From contig CADCCO010000001.1 in assembly GCA_902799965.1 (NCBI GenBank), positions 24,737 through 88,736 of the forward strand: 64,000 nt of DNA. Reading direction: 5' to 3'. Every line of letters begins with the position of its first letter. Within the stretch, counting starts at the first letter, position 1. Source of the DNA: an uncultured Spirochaetaceae bacterium. GTDB taxonomy: Bacteria > Spirochaetota > Spirochaetia > Treponematales > Treponemataceae. Below are positions 34,616 through 42,426 of this stretch, in pieces. The notes under the pieces are model-generated. The model was not told the origin of the DNA, searched no databases, and saw nothing but the letters and a program-made list of their open reading frames with translations. Position numbers and translations under genes: made by a program.

Positions 34616-35171
34616 CGCTCTTTTCTTTTACACAATCCATTGCTCCGCCGTTCTTGTCTACGGAATAGGAATCCTTCAAGAGGCGGAAATGAGCCTTTCC
34701 AGAAAAAAATTCGCGCCGATAGCGTTCAAGTCTTTGGCTTGCTCGCTGGTTACGGTGTCGCTGGCTTTTTCGATTGACAAGCTGCTCTTGGTTCCTATGG
34801 GGCTTTCGGAGCTGGCGCCTTTGGCCGCGCTCATCGTTTGGGCCGCGTTCAGCGCCTTCTTTGAAATAATAGTCCAGCTTACGACAAAAAAGCCGGCGGC
34901 GGAATTCGCCTTTTCGTATCTTTCGGCTCTTTTGGCGCTGAGCGAAAGCCCCACGCTGGTGGGCGCCATCGTCATAGACATTTCCTGCTGGATTGGCTAT
35001 TGCGCCTTGATTCCTCTCTTGTACACATTCACCAGCAAAATGGTCGGCGGAAAAAACACCGACAGTTTTTGGCAAAAGATTTCGGTCTTTTTGTGCATGG
35101 CGGTTTTGCTTTTGGCGCTTTACGCGCTGAACATTTCTTGGATTAACGCGGGCGTTGAAAAATGGTTTTAA
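34602..35171 (+). CDS. rnfA: RnfA-like membrane subunit lacking cluster cysteines
   Basis: 189 residues from the ATG at 34602 (GGGGG about 7 nt upstream; a TTG at 34581 gives a longer version). Six helices in the RnfA/NqrE layout. The NCAVLG motif is replaced by SESPTLVGA and the N-terminal GLCPF by GILQEAEMS, so neither of the RnfA ligands for the 2Fe-2S cluster is present. Other cysteines occur, but not at these places. It follows rnfE and overlaps rnfB by 10 nt. Confidence 0.7.
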   Translation: MTIISALFFYTIHCSAVLVYGIGILQEAEMSLSRKKFAPIAFKSLACSLVTVSLAFSIDKLLLVPMGLSELAPLAALIVWAAFSAFFEIIVQLTTKKPAAEFAFSYLSALLALSESPTLVGAIVIDISCWIGYCALIPLLYTFTSKMVGGKNTDSFWQKISVFLCMAVLLLALYALNISWINAGVEKWF

Positions 35172-35728
35172 AAATATTTTTGTCGATTTTATTCTTGCTG
35201 ATAATTTGTCTCTTTGCGGTAGTCGTGGCGAACATTTTCTTGCCGGCGGTCAAAAAGCAAATTCTTCAAAACACGGACTTGTTTTTTTCTCCGCTTGAAA
35301 AAAACTACATATTCAGAACCGTTGACAACAACGTTCAGTCTTCGGAAAGCAGGGCGGTGGTTTTGAACGACCCGCAAAAGGAAAAAGTTCCCCGCCTTGA
35401 ATACAACGGCGCGCGCAACTGCGCCCTGATAGCCAACACTTACGGCTCGCTGACCGAAAACGAGTTTGACTGCATCGGCTTTGGCGACTGCGCCGTTGCC
35501 TGCCCCCAGGGCGCGATCATAATCAAAAACGGAACGGCCGCCGTCACCAACGAATGCTGCGGCTGCGGCTCTTGCGTTTCGGCCTGCCCAAAAGGCTTGA
35601 TAGCCCTTGTTCCCAAAAAGCAAAAGACCATACAATACAAAAATTCGGATGACGGAGAACATATTGTTGAAATTCCGCGCAAAAAAGACTTTAAATTTTG
35701 GCGGAATTGGTATAAAATATTAAGCTAG
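35162..35728 (+). CDS. rnfB: RnfB-like ferredoxin subunit, shortened
   Basis: 188 residues; canonical RnfB is about 190-330. An N-terminal helix (about residues 5-27) is followed directly by the central RnfB region. The N-terminal CGxCGYPGC cluster domain is missing. The first ferredoxin-type motif, CIGFGDCAVACP, keeps three cysteines; the second, CCGCGSCVSACP, is complete. GLIALVPKKQKTIQYKNSDDG matches the segment after the ferredoxin domain in longer RnfB proteins. It probably passes electrons at the membrane surface, or is structural. Last of the six rnf-like genes. Confidence 0.78.
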   Translation: MVLKIFLSILFLLIICLFAVVVANIFLPAVKKQILQNTDLFFSPLEKNYIFRTVDNNVQSSESRAVVLNDPQKEKVPRLEYNGARNCALIANTYGSLTENEFDCIGFGDCAVACPQGAIIIKNGTAAVTNECCGCGSCVSACPKGLIALVPKKQKTIQYKNSDDGEHIVEIPRKKDFKFWRNWYKILS

Positions 35729-35734
35729 CTCAAG

Positions 35735-37726
35735 ATGTCCATTCTTCGCATTTGCCTTGGCTATGCCGGCCGGGCCACAGAATTTCAAGACGACTCCTCT
35801 TACCAGGCGGCTTACAAAAGCGTCTACAAGCCTTTGGGCGCGCTCTTGTTCGCCAACCCCGAATTGAAATTCTCTTTCTTCTTCACCGGAAGGCAAATCG
35901 AATTCTTCAAAAAGAAAAACCCGGAATTCCTGGACTTGATAAAAAACCTCGCCGCGCGAAAGCAAGTCGAGGTTATCGGCGGCGGCTACTACAATCCGCT
36001 TTTCCCGCTGATTTTGCCGGCCGACCGCGCCGCCCAAATAGAAAAGCTGACCGTTTCGCTTAGGCAGAATTTCGGCAAGAGGCCGCGCGGCGTTTTCCTT
36101 TTTTGCGACAGCTGGGACCCTTCGCTGATTTCGACCTTCGCCGCCGCGAATTTGGAATACGCGCTTTTGGACAAAAGCCTTTTGCGGCAAGTCAAGAAAG
36201 CCTTTTTGCCTATTGTAATGAACAATTTGGGAAAGTCAATCGTCATTCTTCCCGTCGACTCGGAGCTTCTTCCAAAAGGCGGCGAAAGCGGGAAGAGCAG
36301 CTTTGCCAGGCTTTATTACGCTTACAAGGAGGCCGCCGCCGGCTCGGACAACGAAGGCGCGGACAGGTGCGTTTCGGTCTTCTTTGACAGGGAAAGCGCC
36401 GCGCCTCTTTTTGACAAGCAGTTCAGGGAAGAATTCATCTCCTGCGCCAAAAGCTCCGGCGACTGCGCCTTTGACCTGCCTTACAATTGCGCCAAGGAAT
36501 CGCAGGCGTTCGCGCAAGCCTTCATACATTCCGGCATAAACCAAAAAATCGCGCGCTGGTGCGTTACCCCTTACGAAAGCGCGGCCACGCCCGAAAACTA
36601 TCCGGTCAGCGTTTACGACTTTTTGCAAACCTACAAGGCCAGCCGCTCGCTCTTTGACCGAATGATGGACGTGAGCATGCTGGTAAGCCAGTGCCACGGC
36701 GACAAAATGCGAAAGACCGCGGCGCGCGCCTTTCTTTTGGCCGCGCAAAGCGGAGAGGCCTATGTTTGCCGCGCGTCAAACGAGCTGGCTTCGTTCGCCG
36801 AACGCCAGAACGCGTACAAAAATCTGTCCGAGGCGGAGCGACTGGCCCGCGAATGCTCTTCTTTCAAGGAGTCGGTCACAAGCTACGACTACAACGGCGA
36901 CGGCTTTAACGAATACGTTTGCCGCTTGGAAAAATGCAATGTTTGCGTGGGCAGGGAAGGCGGATCGATATTCGAGCTGGACTCGCTCAAGGCCGGCGGA
37001 AACTACGCCGACAACATTTCGCGCGCCAAAAAATACGACGGCCTGGACGACAACTATTACCGCGGCATTTTCGTGGACCATTTGTTTGAGGCGGAAGAGG
37101 CAAAAAAATACTGCAAGGGCGAGCCGTGCAGGAACGGAATGTTTTCGGCCAAGCGCTACCAAGAGACTTTCTTTTCAAGCCAAAAGCAGGAAATCCGCTT
37201 TGAGGCGCGGACAAAATTCTCGACGCTGGACCAGCCGATTCTTCTAAAAAAGAATTACGCCGTAAAGTCAAACGGAATTACCGTCCAATACATTTTAAAG
37301 AACGAAGGCCCGGTGGCCGTTCAGGGAAAATTCGCCGTGGAGTCCAACTTTGCCGAACTCTATCTTTTGAACCCCGACAGCAAGCCTTACAAAATTGAAA
37401 TCGTTTCCGGCGAAAACGTGGTCACTGGAAGCAGCGCCGAGCCCTGCCGCGACTTGTTCAAGGATGGAATCGCGCAAAACGTTTCGGCCGTCCAAATCAG
37501 CGACGAAAATTCCAATATGTCCTTTGTGTTCACGCCCAACGAAGAGGCGGGAGCCACTTATTTTCCCGTAACGTTCAAAAGGCGCAACATGGACACCGAC
37601 ATTTTGCAAAACGAAAGCCGAACCTTTGTGACCGCCTTGATTTGGGACGTGGACTTGGCCGCCGGCATGGAAGTCGAAAAAACGATTAACCTTACGATAA
37701 GCCAGACCCGCAAGCGCAGAAAATAA
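35735..37726 (+). CDS. GH57-like protein with altered catalytic residues
   Basis: 663 residues. The N-terminal 300 align by eye with GH57 4-alpha-glucanotransferases: VEVIGGGYYNPLFPLILPADR, then RGVFLFCDSWDPS corresponds to the GVWLTERVWQPE block. The catalytic Glu (Glu123 in the Thermococcus enzyme) is Cys124 here, the acid/base Asp position reads FFDRES with Arg, and the N-terminal HNHQP motif is absent. The C-terminal half resembles the DUF1926-type beta domain (RGIFVDHLFEAEEA). It starts 6 nt after rnfB with no promoter or clear ribosome site, so it seems part of the same transcript. Likely a non-catalytic or re-purposed glycan-binding protein. Confidence 0.72.
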   Translation: MSILRICLGYAGRATEFQDDSSYQAAYKSVYKPLGALLFANPELKFSFFFTGRQIEFFKKKNPEFLDLIKNLAARKQVEVIGGGYYNPLFPLILPADRAAQIEKLTVSLRQNFGKRPRGVFLFCDSWDPSLISTFAAANLEYALLDKSLLRQVKKAFLPIVMNNLGKSIVILPVDSELLPKGGESGKSSFARLYYAYKEAAAGSDNEGADRCVSVFFDRESAAPLFDKQFREEFISCAKSSGDCAFDLPYNCAKESQAFAQAFIHSGINQKIARWCVTPYESAATPENYPVSVYDFLQTYKASRSLFDRMMDVSMLVSQCHGDKMRKTAARAFLLAAQSGEAYVCRASNELASFAERQNAYKNLSEAERLARECSSFKESVTSYDYNGDGFNEYVCRLEKCNVCVGREGGSIFELDSLKAGGNYADNISRAKKYDGLDDNYYRGIFVDHLFEAEEAKKYCKGEPCRNGMFSAKRYQETFFSSQKQEIRFEARTKFSTLDQPILLKKNYAVKSNGITVQYILKNEGPVAVQGKFAVESNFAELYLLNPDSKPYKIEIVSGENVVTGSSAEPCRDLFKDGIAQNVSAVQISDENSNMSFVFTPNEEAGATYFPVTFKRRNMDTDILQNESRTFVTALIWDVDLAAGMEVEKTINLTISQTRKRRK

Positions 37727-37751
37727 ATTCAAAAATAAAGGGCAAAAGCCC

Positions 37752-37780
37752 TTGACACTTTTTCCAAAAAAGAATAAGAT
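37752..37780 (+). promoter_or_regulatory. tRNA-Thr/tRNA-Tyr promoter
   Basis: TTGACA (37752-37757), a 17-bp spacer and TAAGAT (37775-37780), placed 25 nt before the first tRNA. Confidence 0.8.
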
Positions 37781-37805
37781 AACACTCACGTTTGTGAAAA
37801 CGTAT

Positions 37806-37878
37806 GCTGCCTTAGCTCAGCTGGTAGAGCACGTGATTTGTAATCTCGGGGTCGTGGGTCCAAATCCTACAGGCAGCT
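37806..37878 (+). tRNA. tRNA-Thr (anticodon TGT)
   Basis: A 73-nt cloverleaf: acceptor GCTGCCT pairs with AGGCAGC (37871-37877), discriminator T. The D-arm GCTCAGCTGGTAGAGC is canonical. The anticodon loop is TTTGTAA (TGT at positions 34-36). Two oddities: a T-T mismatch in the anticodon stem (CGTGA with TCTCG), and the T-loop reads TCCAAAT, with C where the almost universal T55 should be. CCA is not encoded. Confidence 0.9.
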
Positions 37879-37882
37879 TTTT

Positions 37883-37964
37883 GGGGAGTTTCCCGAGTGG
37901 TCAAAGGGGACAGACTGTAAATCTGCTGGCTAAGCCTTCGTAGGTTCGAATCCTTCACTCCCCA
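37883..37964 (+). tRNA. tRNA-Tyr (anticodon GTA)
   Basis: An 82-nt type II tRNA with a long variable arm (CTGGCTAAGCCTTC). Acceptor GGGGAGT pairs with ACTCCCC; discriminator A. Anticodon stem-loop CAGACTGTAAATCTG; T-loop GGTTCGAATCC is canonical. It follows tRNA-Thr by 4 nt from the same promoter. Confidence 0.95.
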
Positions 37965-37983
37965 CAAACTTTTAATTAGAACT

Positions 37984-38442
37984 TTGTCTGACGATAACTG
38001 CTTTTACAAAAATGGACTTTCCTTTGAATGCCAACGCTGCTCAGACTGTTGCAGAATCTCTCCCGGCGTCGTTTATCTTTCCAAAAATGATTTGACAAGA
38101 CTCTCACAATGCTTTAAAATCAGTGAGGATGATTTCATAAAAAAATATTGCCGCTGGGTCCAGTATTACGGAAACAGGGAGGCGCTGGCTCTTTTGGAAA
38201 AAAAGAACTACGACTGCGTCCTGTGGGGAGAAAATGGCTGCCTTGCCTACGAGGTCAGGCCCGTCCAATGCTCCACATATCCCTTTTGGCCGTGGATTTT
38301 GGAAAGCCGCTCTTCTTGGGAAGAGGAGGGCAAAAGCTGCAAGGGAATCAACTGCGGAAGAAAGCGCTCGCAAAAAGAAATTGACGAACAAAAGTTTTTG
38401 CACGAACACAATCTTCCAATCACTCGCGATTTGGAGCTGTAA
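37984..38442 (+). CDS. YkgJ-type Cys-cluster protein
   Basis: 152 residues. The Cys-rich pattern ECQRCSDCCRISPG, NGCLAYEVRPVQCSTYPFWPW and CKGINC matches the CxCxxCC family (YkgJ/DUF of zinc- or iron-sulfur-binding proteins) of unknown function. The start is weak: a TTG at 37984, with no clear ribosome site; the N-terminal dozen residues are not well fixed. It lies right after the tRNA pair and is followed after 2 nt by the MBL hydrolase gene, so it may be read through from the tRNA promoter. Confidence 0.82.
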   Translation: MSDDNCFYKNGLSFECQRCSDCCRISPGVVYLSKNDLTRLSQCFKISEDDFIKKYCRWVQYYGNREALALLEKKNYDCVLWGENGCLAYEVRPVQCSTYPFWPWILESRSSWEEEGKSCKGINCGRKRSQKEIDEQKFLHEHNLPITRDLEL

Positions 38443-38444
38443 AG

Positions 38445-39383
38445 TTGAAAGTTGTTTTTTGGGGAACGCGTGGCTCTTTGCCCGCGCCTTTGTCCGCGGA
38501 GGACGTTCAGGCCAAGATAAACGCCGCGGTCATGCGCATTAGGGAAGCCGACATAAAAAGCCCCGACGCGCGCCAAAAATTTTTGTCCTCCCTTCCTCAA
38601 AGCATTTACGGCACTGTGGGCGGAAACACGCCTTGCGTCCAAATCGTTTCCAAAAGCGGCGGCAACCTCATTCTTGACGCGGGCAGCGGCATTCGGGGCT
38701 TGGCCGCAAACACGCCCATCCCCAAAAGCAAAAGGTACACTATTCTTCTTTCGCACTTGCACTGGGACCACATACAGGGCTTCCCGTTTTTCGCGCCAAT
38801 CTTTAATCCTGAAGTGACGCTCGACATTTATTCGCCCTTTTCCAACATGGCGGAATGCCTGGCCCGGCAAATGAGGCCGCCGTTTTTTCCCGTGGAATTC
38901 AGCTCGGTAAAGCAACGGATGAATTTTTACGCGATTACGCCGGGAACGGAATTTGAGGTGGCCGGCGTAAAGGTGAACTGCTGCAAGATGTGCCATCCGG
39001 GCGCGTCCTATTCGTATTCCATTCGCGAGGACGGAAAGAAATTCATCTACGCCACAGACATGGAGCTTTACATCGAAAGCCACATTCACGACCCCCTTGT
39101 CGAAAAAGTCTTCAGGGACGCGGACGTCGCCTGCTTTGACTCCCAATACACGCTGGGGGAGGCGGTCGAAAAAATCAACTGGGGACATTCGCCTTTTGCC
39201 TACGCCGTGGACTTTGCCTCCGAGATGGGGGTCAAGAACCTTTACCTTTTCCACCACGACCCGTCGCATTCCGACAAAAAGCTCAACTCGATTTTGCAGT
39301 CGGCCCAGTGGTACGCCAAATTCATCGCGCGCAAGGCTGTCAACGTTAAGTTGGCCGTGGAGCGGACGGAGATCGAGCTATGA
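38445..39383 (+). CDS. Metallo-beta-lactamase-fold hydrolase
   Basis: 312 residues. The metal-binding signature is SHLHWDHIQGFP; further ligands are in CHPGASYSYS, YATDME and LFHHDPSHSD. VFWGTRGSLPAP with YGTVGGNTPCVQI is typical of the phosphodiesterase/PhnP-like branch that acts on cyclic nucleotides or phosphonates. Substrate unknown. The start is a TTG at 38445 with GGAG about 10 nt upstream. Coupled to the next small gene by ATGA. Confidence 0.88.
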   Translation: MKVVFWGTRGSLPAPLSAEDVQAKINAAVMRIREADIKSPDARQKFLSSLPQSIYGTVGGNTPCVQIVSKSGGNLILDAGSGIRGLAANTPIPKSKRYTILLSHLHWDHIQGFPFFAPIFNPEVTLDIYSPFSNMAECLARQMRPPFFPVEFSSVKQRMNFYAITPGTEFEVAGVKVNCCKMCHPGASYSYSIREDGKKFIYATDMELYIESHIHDPLVEKVFRDADVACFDSQYTLGEAVEKINWGHSPFAYAVDFASEMGVKNLYLFHHDPSHSDKKLNSILQSAQWYAKFIARKAVNVKLAVERTEIEL

Positions 39384-39574
39384 CAAACGAACCGTTCGCG
39401 CTTTCCTATAATTTCACTTGCGAAGAGTTAAAGTCCTTGGCGTCCGTAATCCGCCAAAACCAAGACAAGATTCCGATGGCCTTGCGACAATTTGCAAGGG
39501 AAGTTCAAAACAAAGTGTACGCCTGCATGTCAATAGACGAAGTAGAGGAATGCTGCAAAAATGAAAAGTTCTAG
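39380..39574 (+). CDS. Small hypothetical protein
   Basis: 64 residues, helical and soluble (TCEELKSLASVIRQNQDKIP, then LRQFAREVQNK), with three cysteines, two of them adjacent near the C-terminus. No family recognised. It overlaps the MBL gene (ATGA) and the mltG start (14 nt), which supports it as a translated gene in the operon rather than a chance frame. Confidence 0.65.
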   Translation: MTNEPFALSYNFTCEELKSLASVIRQNQDKIPMALRQFAREVQNKVYACMSIDEVEECCKNEKF

Positions 39575-40601
39575 CAAATTGGCGACAGCCTTTTTTGGAG
39601 TTTTAATAATTCTTTTGGCGGCCTTTTTTGGCCTCTTCTTTGGGCTGAGGTTTCTTTCGGCGGCGCGCGACCTTCCCGAAGCGCAAGTGAATTTGCGGCT
39701 CAAAGTGGAGAAGGGCGACACGGCAAAAAAAGTCGCCGCCCTTTTGGAAAAGCAAAAAATCATAAAAAGCGCCGCCGCCTTTTACGCGCTGGCCCGCTTC
39801 CCAAAGATCGCGGCCTTTGTAACAAAGGAAAGCCCAGAAATTTTTGTCGTGAAAAGCGGCATGGCCGACCTTTCCAGCTCGATGGACGCGGCCGCCATTT
39901 ACAAGGAACTTTCGGCGGGCCACGAGGAGCTTGTTTCCGTTTCAATCCCGGAAGGCTTGACCGTGACAAAAATCGCCGCCCGCCTTGACGGCGCGGGCAT
40001 TTGCTCAGCCCAAGACTTTGTTAACGCCGCCGCCGGCATGGAAGGCTTTTTGTTTCCCGACACTTATTCGCTCGCGCCAAAAAGCGCCGCCGCAAAAGTC
40101 GTAAAAATCATGCGCGAAAACTTTTACAAAAAGGCCGAGCAGGTTCCGGCTCTGGCGGCGCTGTTGAACGACAAGGCTCGCCTCAACCAAGTCGTTACGC
40201 TCGCTTCGATAATCGAGCGCGAGTACCGTTCGCCGGAAGAGGCGCCGCTCATCGCAAGCGTCTTTTCCAACCGCCTTGAGCGCGGAATAGGCTTGTATTC
40301 ATGCGCCACCGTCGAGTATGTCATAACCGAAATCTTGGGCCGGCCTCATCCCGACATAATAACTTACGACGACCTTAAAATCCAAAGCCCCTACAACACT
40401 TATTTGAACGCGGGGCTTCCGCCGGCCCCGATTTGCAATCCGGGCCTTGTGGCGCTCAAGGCCGCGGCCGCGCCCGCAAAAAGCGACTACCTTTACTTTC
40501 AGCTTATGGACGAAAAGGAAGGCCGCCACGTCTTTACTAAAACCTTGTCCGAACACGTAAAGCAGGGCGCGATTTTCAAGACCAAGAAGGCGTCGCGCTG
40601 A
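39561..40601 (+). CDS. mltG: Endolytic murein transglycosylase MltG
   Basis: 346 residues. It cleaves nascent peptidoglycan strands at the inner membrane. One N-terminal helix (about residues 10-30), a LysM-like segment (LRLKVEKGDTAKKVAALLEK), and the YceG catalytic domain with the Glu in TLASIIEREYRSPEEAPL, plus LPPAPICNPG. The layout and length are normal. Its stop overlaps the dnaG ATG (TGATG). Confidence 0.95.
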   Translation: MKSSSKLATAFFGVLIILLAAFFGLFFGLRFLSAARDLPEAQVNLRLKVEKGDTAKKVAALLEKQKIIKSAAAFYALARFPKIAAFVTKESPEIFVVKSGMADLSSSMDAAAIYKELSAGHEELVSVSIPEGLTVTKIAARLDGAGICSAQDFVNAAAGMEGFLFPDTYSLAPKSAAAKVVKIMRENFYKKAEQVPALAALLNDKARLNQVVTLASIIEREYRSPEEAPLIASVFSNRLERGIGLYSCATVEYVITEILGRPHPDIITYDDLKIQSPYNTYLNAGLPPAPICNPGLVALKAAAAPAKSDYLYFQLMDEKEGRHVFTKTLSEHVKQGAIFKTKKASR

Positions 40602-42415
40602 TGGCGGGCTTCATTTCGCAAGACACGATAGAGCGCGTCCGCGCCGCCGCCGACATCGTTTCGATTGTCAACAACTACACAAACCTTACCCAGCGCGGCT
40701 CCCAGTATTGGGGCTGCTGTCCCTTCCACAACGAAAAGACGCCTTCGTTCACGGTGGACCCGGTCAGGCGCTTTTACCACTGCTTTGGCTGCGGCGTCGG
40801 CGGCGACGCTGTCAAGTTCATAATGGAAATGGAAAAGCTTTCCTATCCGGACGCGATAAAGGAATTGGCCAAGCGCCACAACATCGAAGTCGTTTACGAG
40901 GGCGGCTCTTTTGTTCCCGAAAAAAAGGACCAGGACCTGGCCACAATCCGCGAAGTCTACGGAAGGATCGCGAGCACCTTCCATTATTTTTTGACGCAGA
41001 CGCCGCAGGGAAAAGACGCTCTTGAATACATAAAGGGCCGCGGCCTTACCGACGAAACGCTGGCCAAATTCAAGCTGGGCTATTCGCCGGCCGACCGCTA
41101 CTGGCTTAAAAAATTCCTGAACGAAAAAAACTACTCCGACGAATTCTTGGAGAAAACCGGCCTTTTCAGCAAAAAGTATCCCGGCCTTTGCATTTTCGCC
41201 GGCCGCTTGATTTTTCCGATTTTCGACAGGGGCGGGCAGGCCGTGGCTTTTGGCGGCCGCATATTGGGCGACGGCGAGCCAAAGTACCTCAACTCGCCGG
41301 AGCTGGCCCACTACCACAAGCGGGAAACCCTTTACGCCTTTAACTTTGCCAAAAATTCTATTCACCAAAAAAAGGCCGCGATTTTGTGCGAGGGCTACAT
41401 GGACGTAATCGCCTACCACCAGTGCGGAATCGACAACGCCGTGGCCCCGCTTGGAACAAGCCTTACCGAGCAACAGCTCAAAATCCTTCAGGGCTTTTGC
41501 GACACGATTTTCTTGTCCTTTGACTCGGACGGGGCGGGGCAGAACGCCACCAAGCGCGCGATTTTGATGTGCCGAAAATTCAACCTGACGACAAAAATAA
41601 TACGCCTTGAGGGCGGCAAGGACCCCGCCGAAATCATGATAAAATTCGGCGCCGAAACCTTGACGAAACAAGTTCAAAATGCTATATTAGATAGCGATTA
41701 TCTGTTGTCCAAAATAAAAGCGCAATATCCGTCGGAGTCTCCTGAAGACAAAACAAAAGCCGCCTTGGCTTTCTTTCCGTACGTCGATTCGCTTCAATCG
41801 GACATTCAGAAAGAATCGAGCCTTGACCAGTTGGCCGGGGCGTTCAATCTTAAGCCGGAGGCAGTCCGAAAAGACTTTAACAATCGCAGCCAAGCGCGAT
41901 CGCGTCTGGATTTTAGGTCAAATCAGCCTGAAGGCCAAGAACTCAAGCCGATAAAGCTTAACGCTGAGCTAAGAGCCGTTCTCGCTGTCCTTTCCAATCC
42001 CGAAGAATATTCTAAAATGCGCGCGGAGCTGACGAGCGATGACTTTGAGGACGAATTGGCGAAAGATTTATTTATAAAAATGGAGGAGCGTTACAAGCAG
42101 GGGAATTTTTCCTTTATGTCTGTAATAGACCAATGCGACGAAAACGTCCAGCGGTTCGTGACCGCAGTGACCGCAAGCGGGGAGTTCTCCAAGAAGAACG
42201 GCCAAAGCGAGGCGGATTTTAAGGATTTAATCGGGCGCGTGGTGCGGGACAGCATAAAGCTTGTCAAAAGGAACGCTTTGGAGCGGCAGCGAAAAAAGCT
42301 GGCCGACCGGCTAAAATCATTCAAGCCGAGCACTCCTGACGACGAAAATTACCAAAAGGCGCTAGTCTCCGAAATTTCGCAGCTGGACATTAAAATCCAG
42401 ATGCAAAAAATGTAA
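40601..42415 (+). CDS. dnaG: DNA primase DnaG
   Basis: 604 residues. It makes RNA primers for replication. The zinc-binding domain is [12 protein letters not shown] with [11 protein letters not shown]; the TOPRIM domain shows [13 protein letters not shown] and [12 protein letters not shown]. The C-terminal helicase-binding domain is shorter and less conserved, as is common. It is followed 11 nt later by rpoD, the usual macromolecular-synthesis gene order. Confidence 0.97.
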   Translation: MAGFISQDTIERVRAAADIVSIVNNYTNLTQRGSQYWGCCPFHNEKTPSFTVDPVRRFYHCFGCGVGGDAVKFIMEMEKLSYPDAIKELAKRHNIEVVYEGGSFVPEKKDQDLATIREVYGRIASTFHYFLTQTPQGKDALEYIKGRGLTDETLAKFKLGYSPADRYWLKKFLNEKNYSDEFLEKTGLFSKKYPGLCIFAGRLIFPIFDRGGQAVAFGGRILGDGEPKYLNSPELAHYHKRETLYAFNFAKNSIHQKKAAILCEGYMDVIAYHQCGIDNAVAPLGTSLTEQQLKILQGFCDTIFLSFDSDGAGQNATKRAILMCRKFNLTTKIIRLEGGKDPAEIMIKFGAETLTKQVQNAILDSDYLLSKIKAQYPSESPEDKTKAALAFFPYVDSLQSDIQKESSLDQLAGAFNLKPEAVRKDFNNRSQARSRLDFRSNQPEGQELKPIKLNAELRAVLAVLSNPEEYSKMRAELTSDDFEDELAKDLFIKMEERYKQGNFSFMSVIDQCDENVQRFVTAVTASGEFSKKNGQSEADFKDLIGRVVRDSIKLVKRNALERQRKKLADRLKSFKPSTPDDENYQKALVSEISQLDIKIQMQKM

Positions 42416-42426
42416 AAGGAAAAAAA

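Noticed and set aside
37752..37943. Open frame covering the tRNA pair
   Set aside because: It is translation through tRNA-Thr and tRNA-Tyr.
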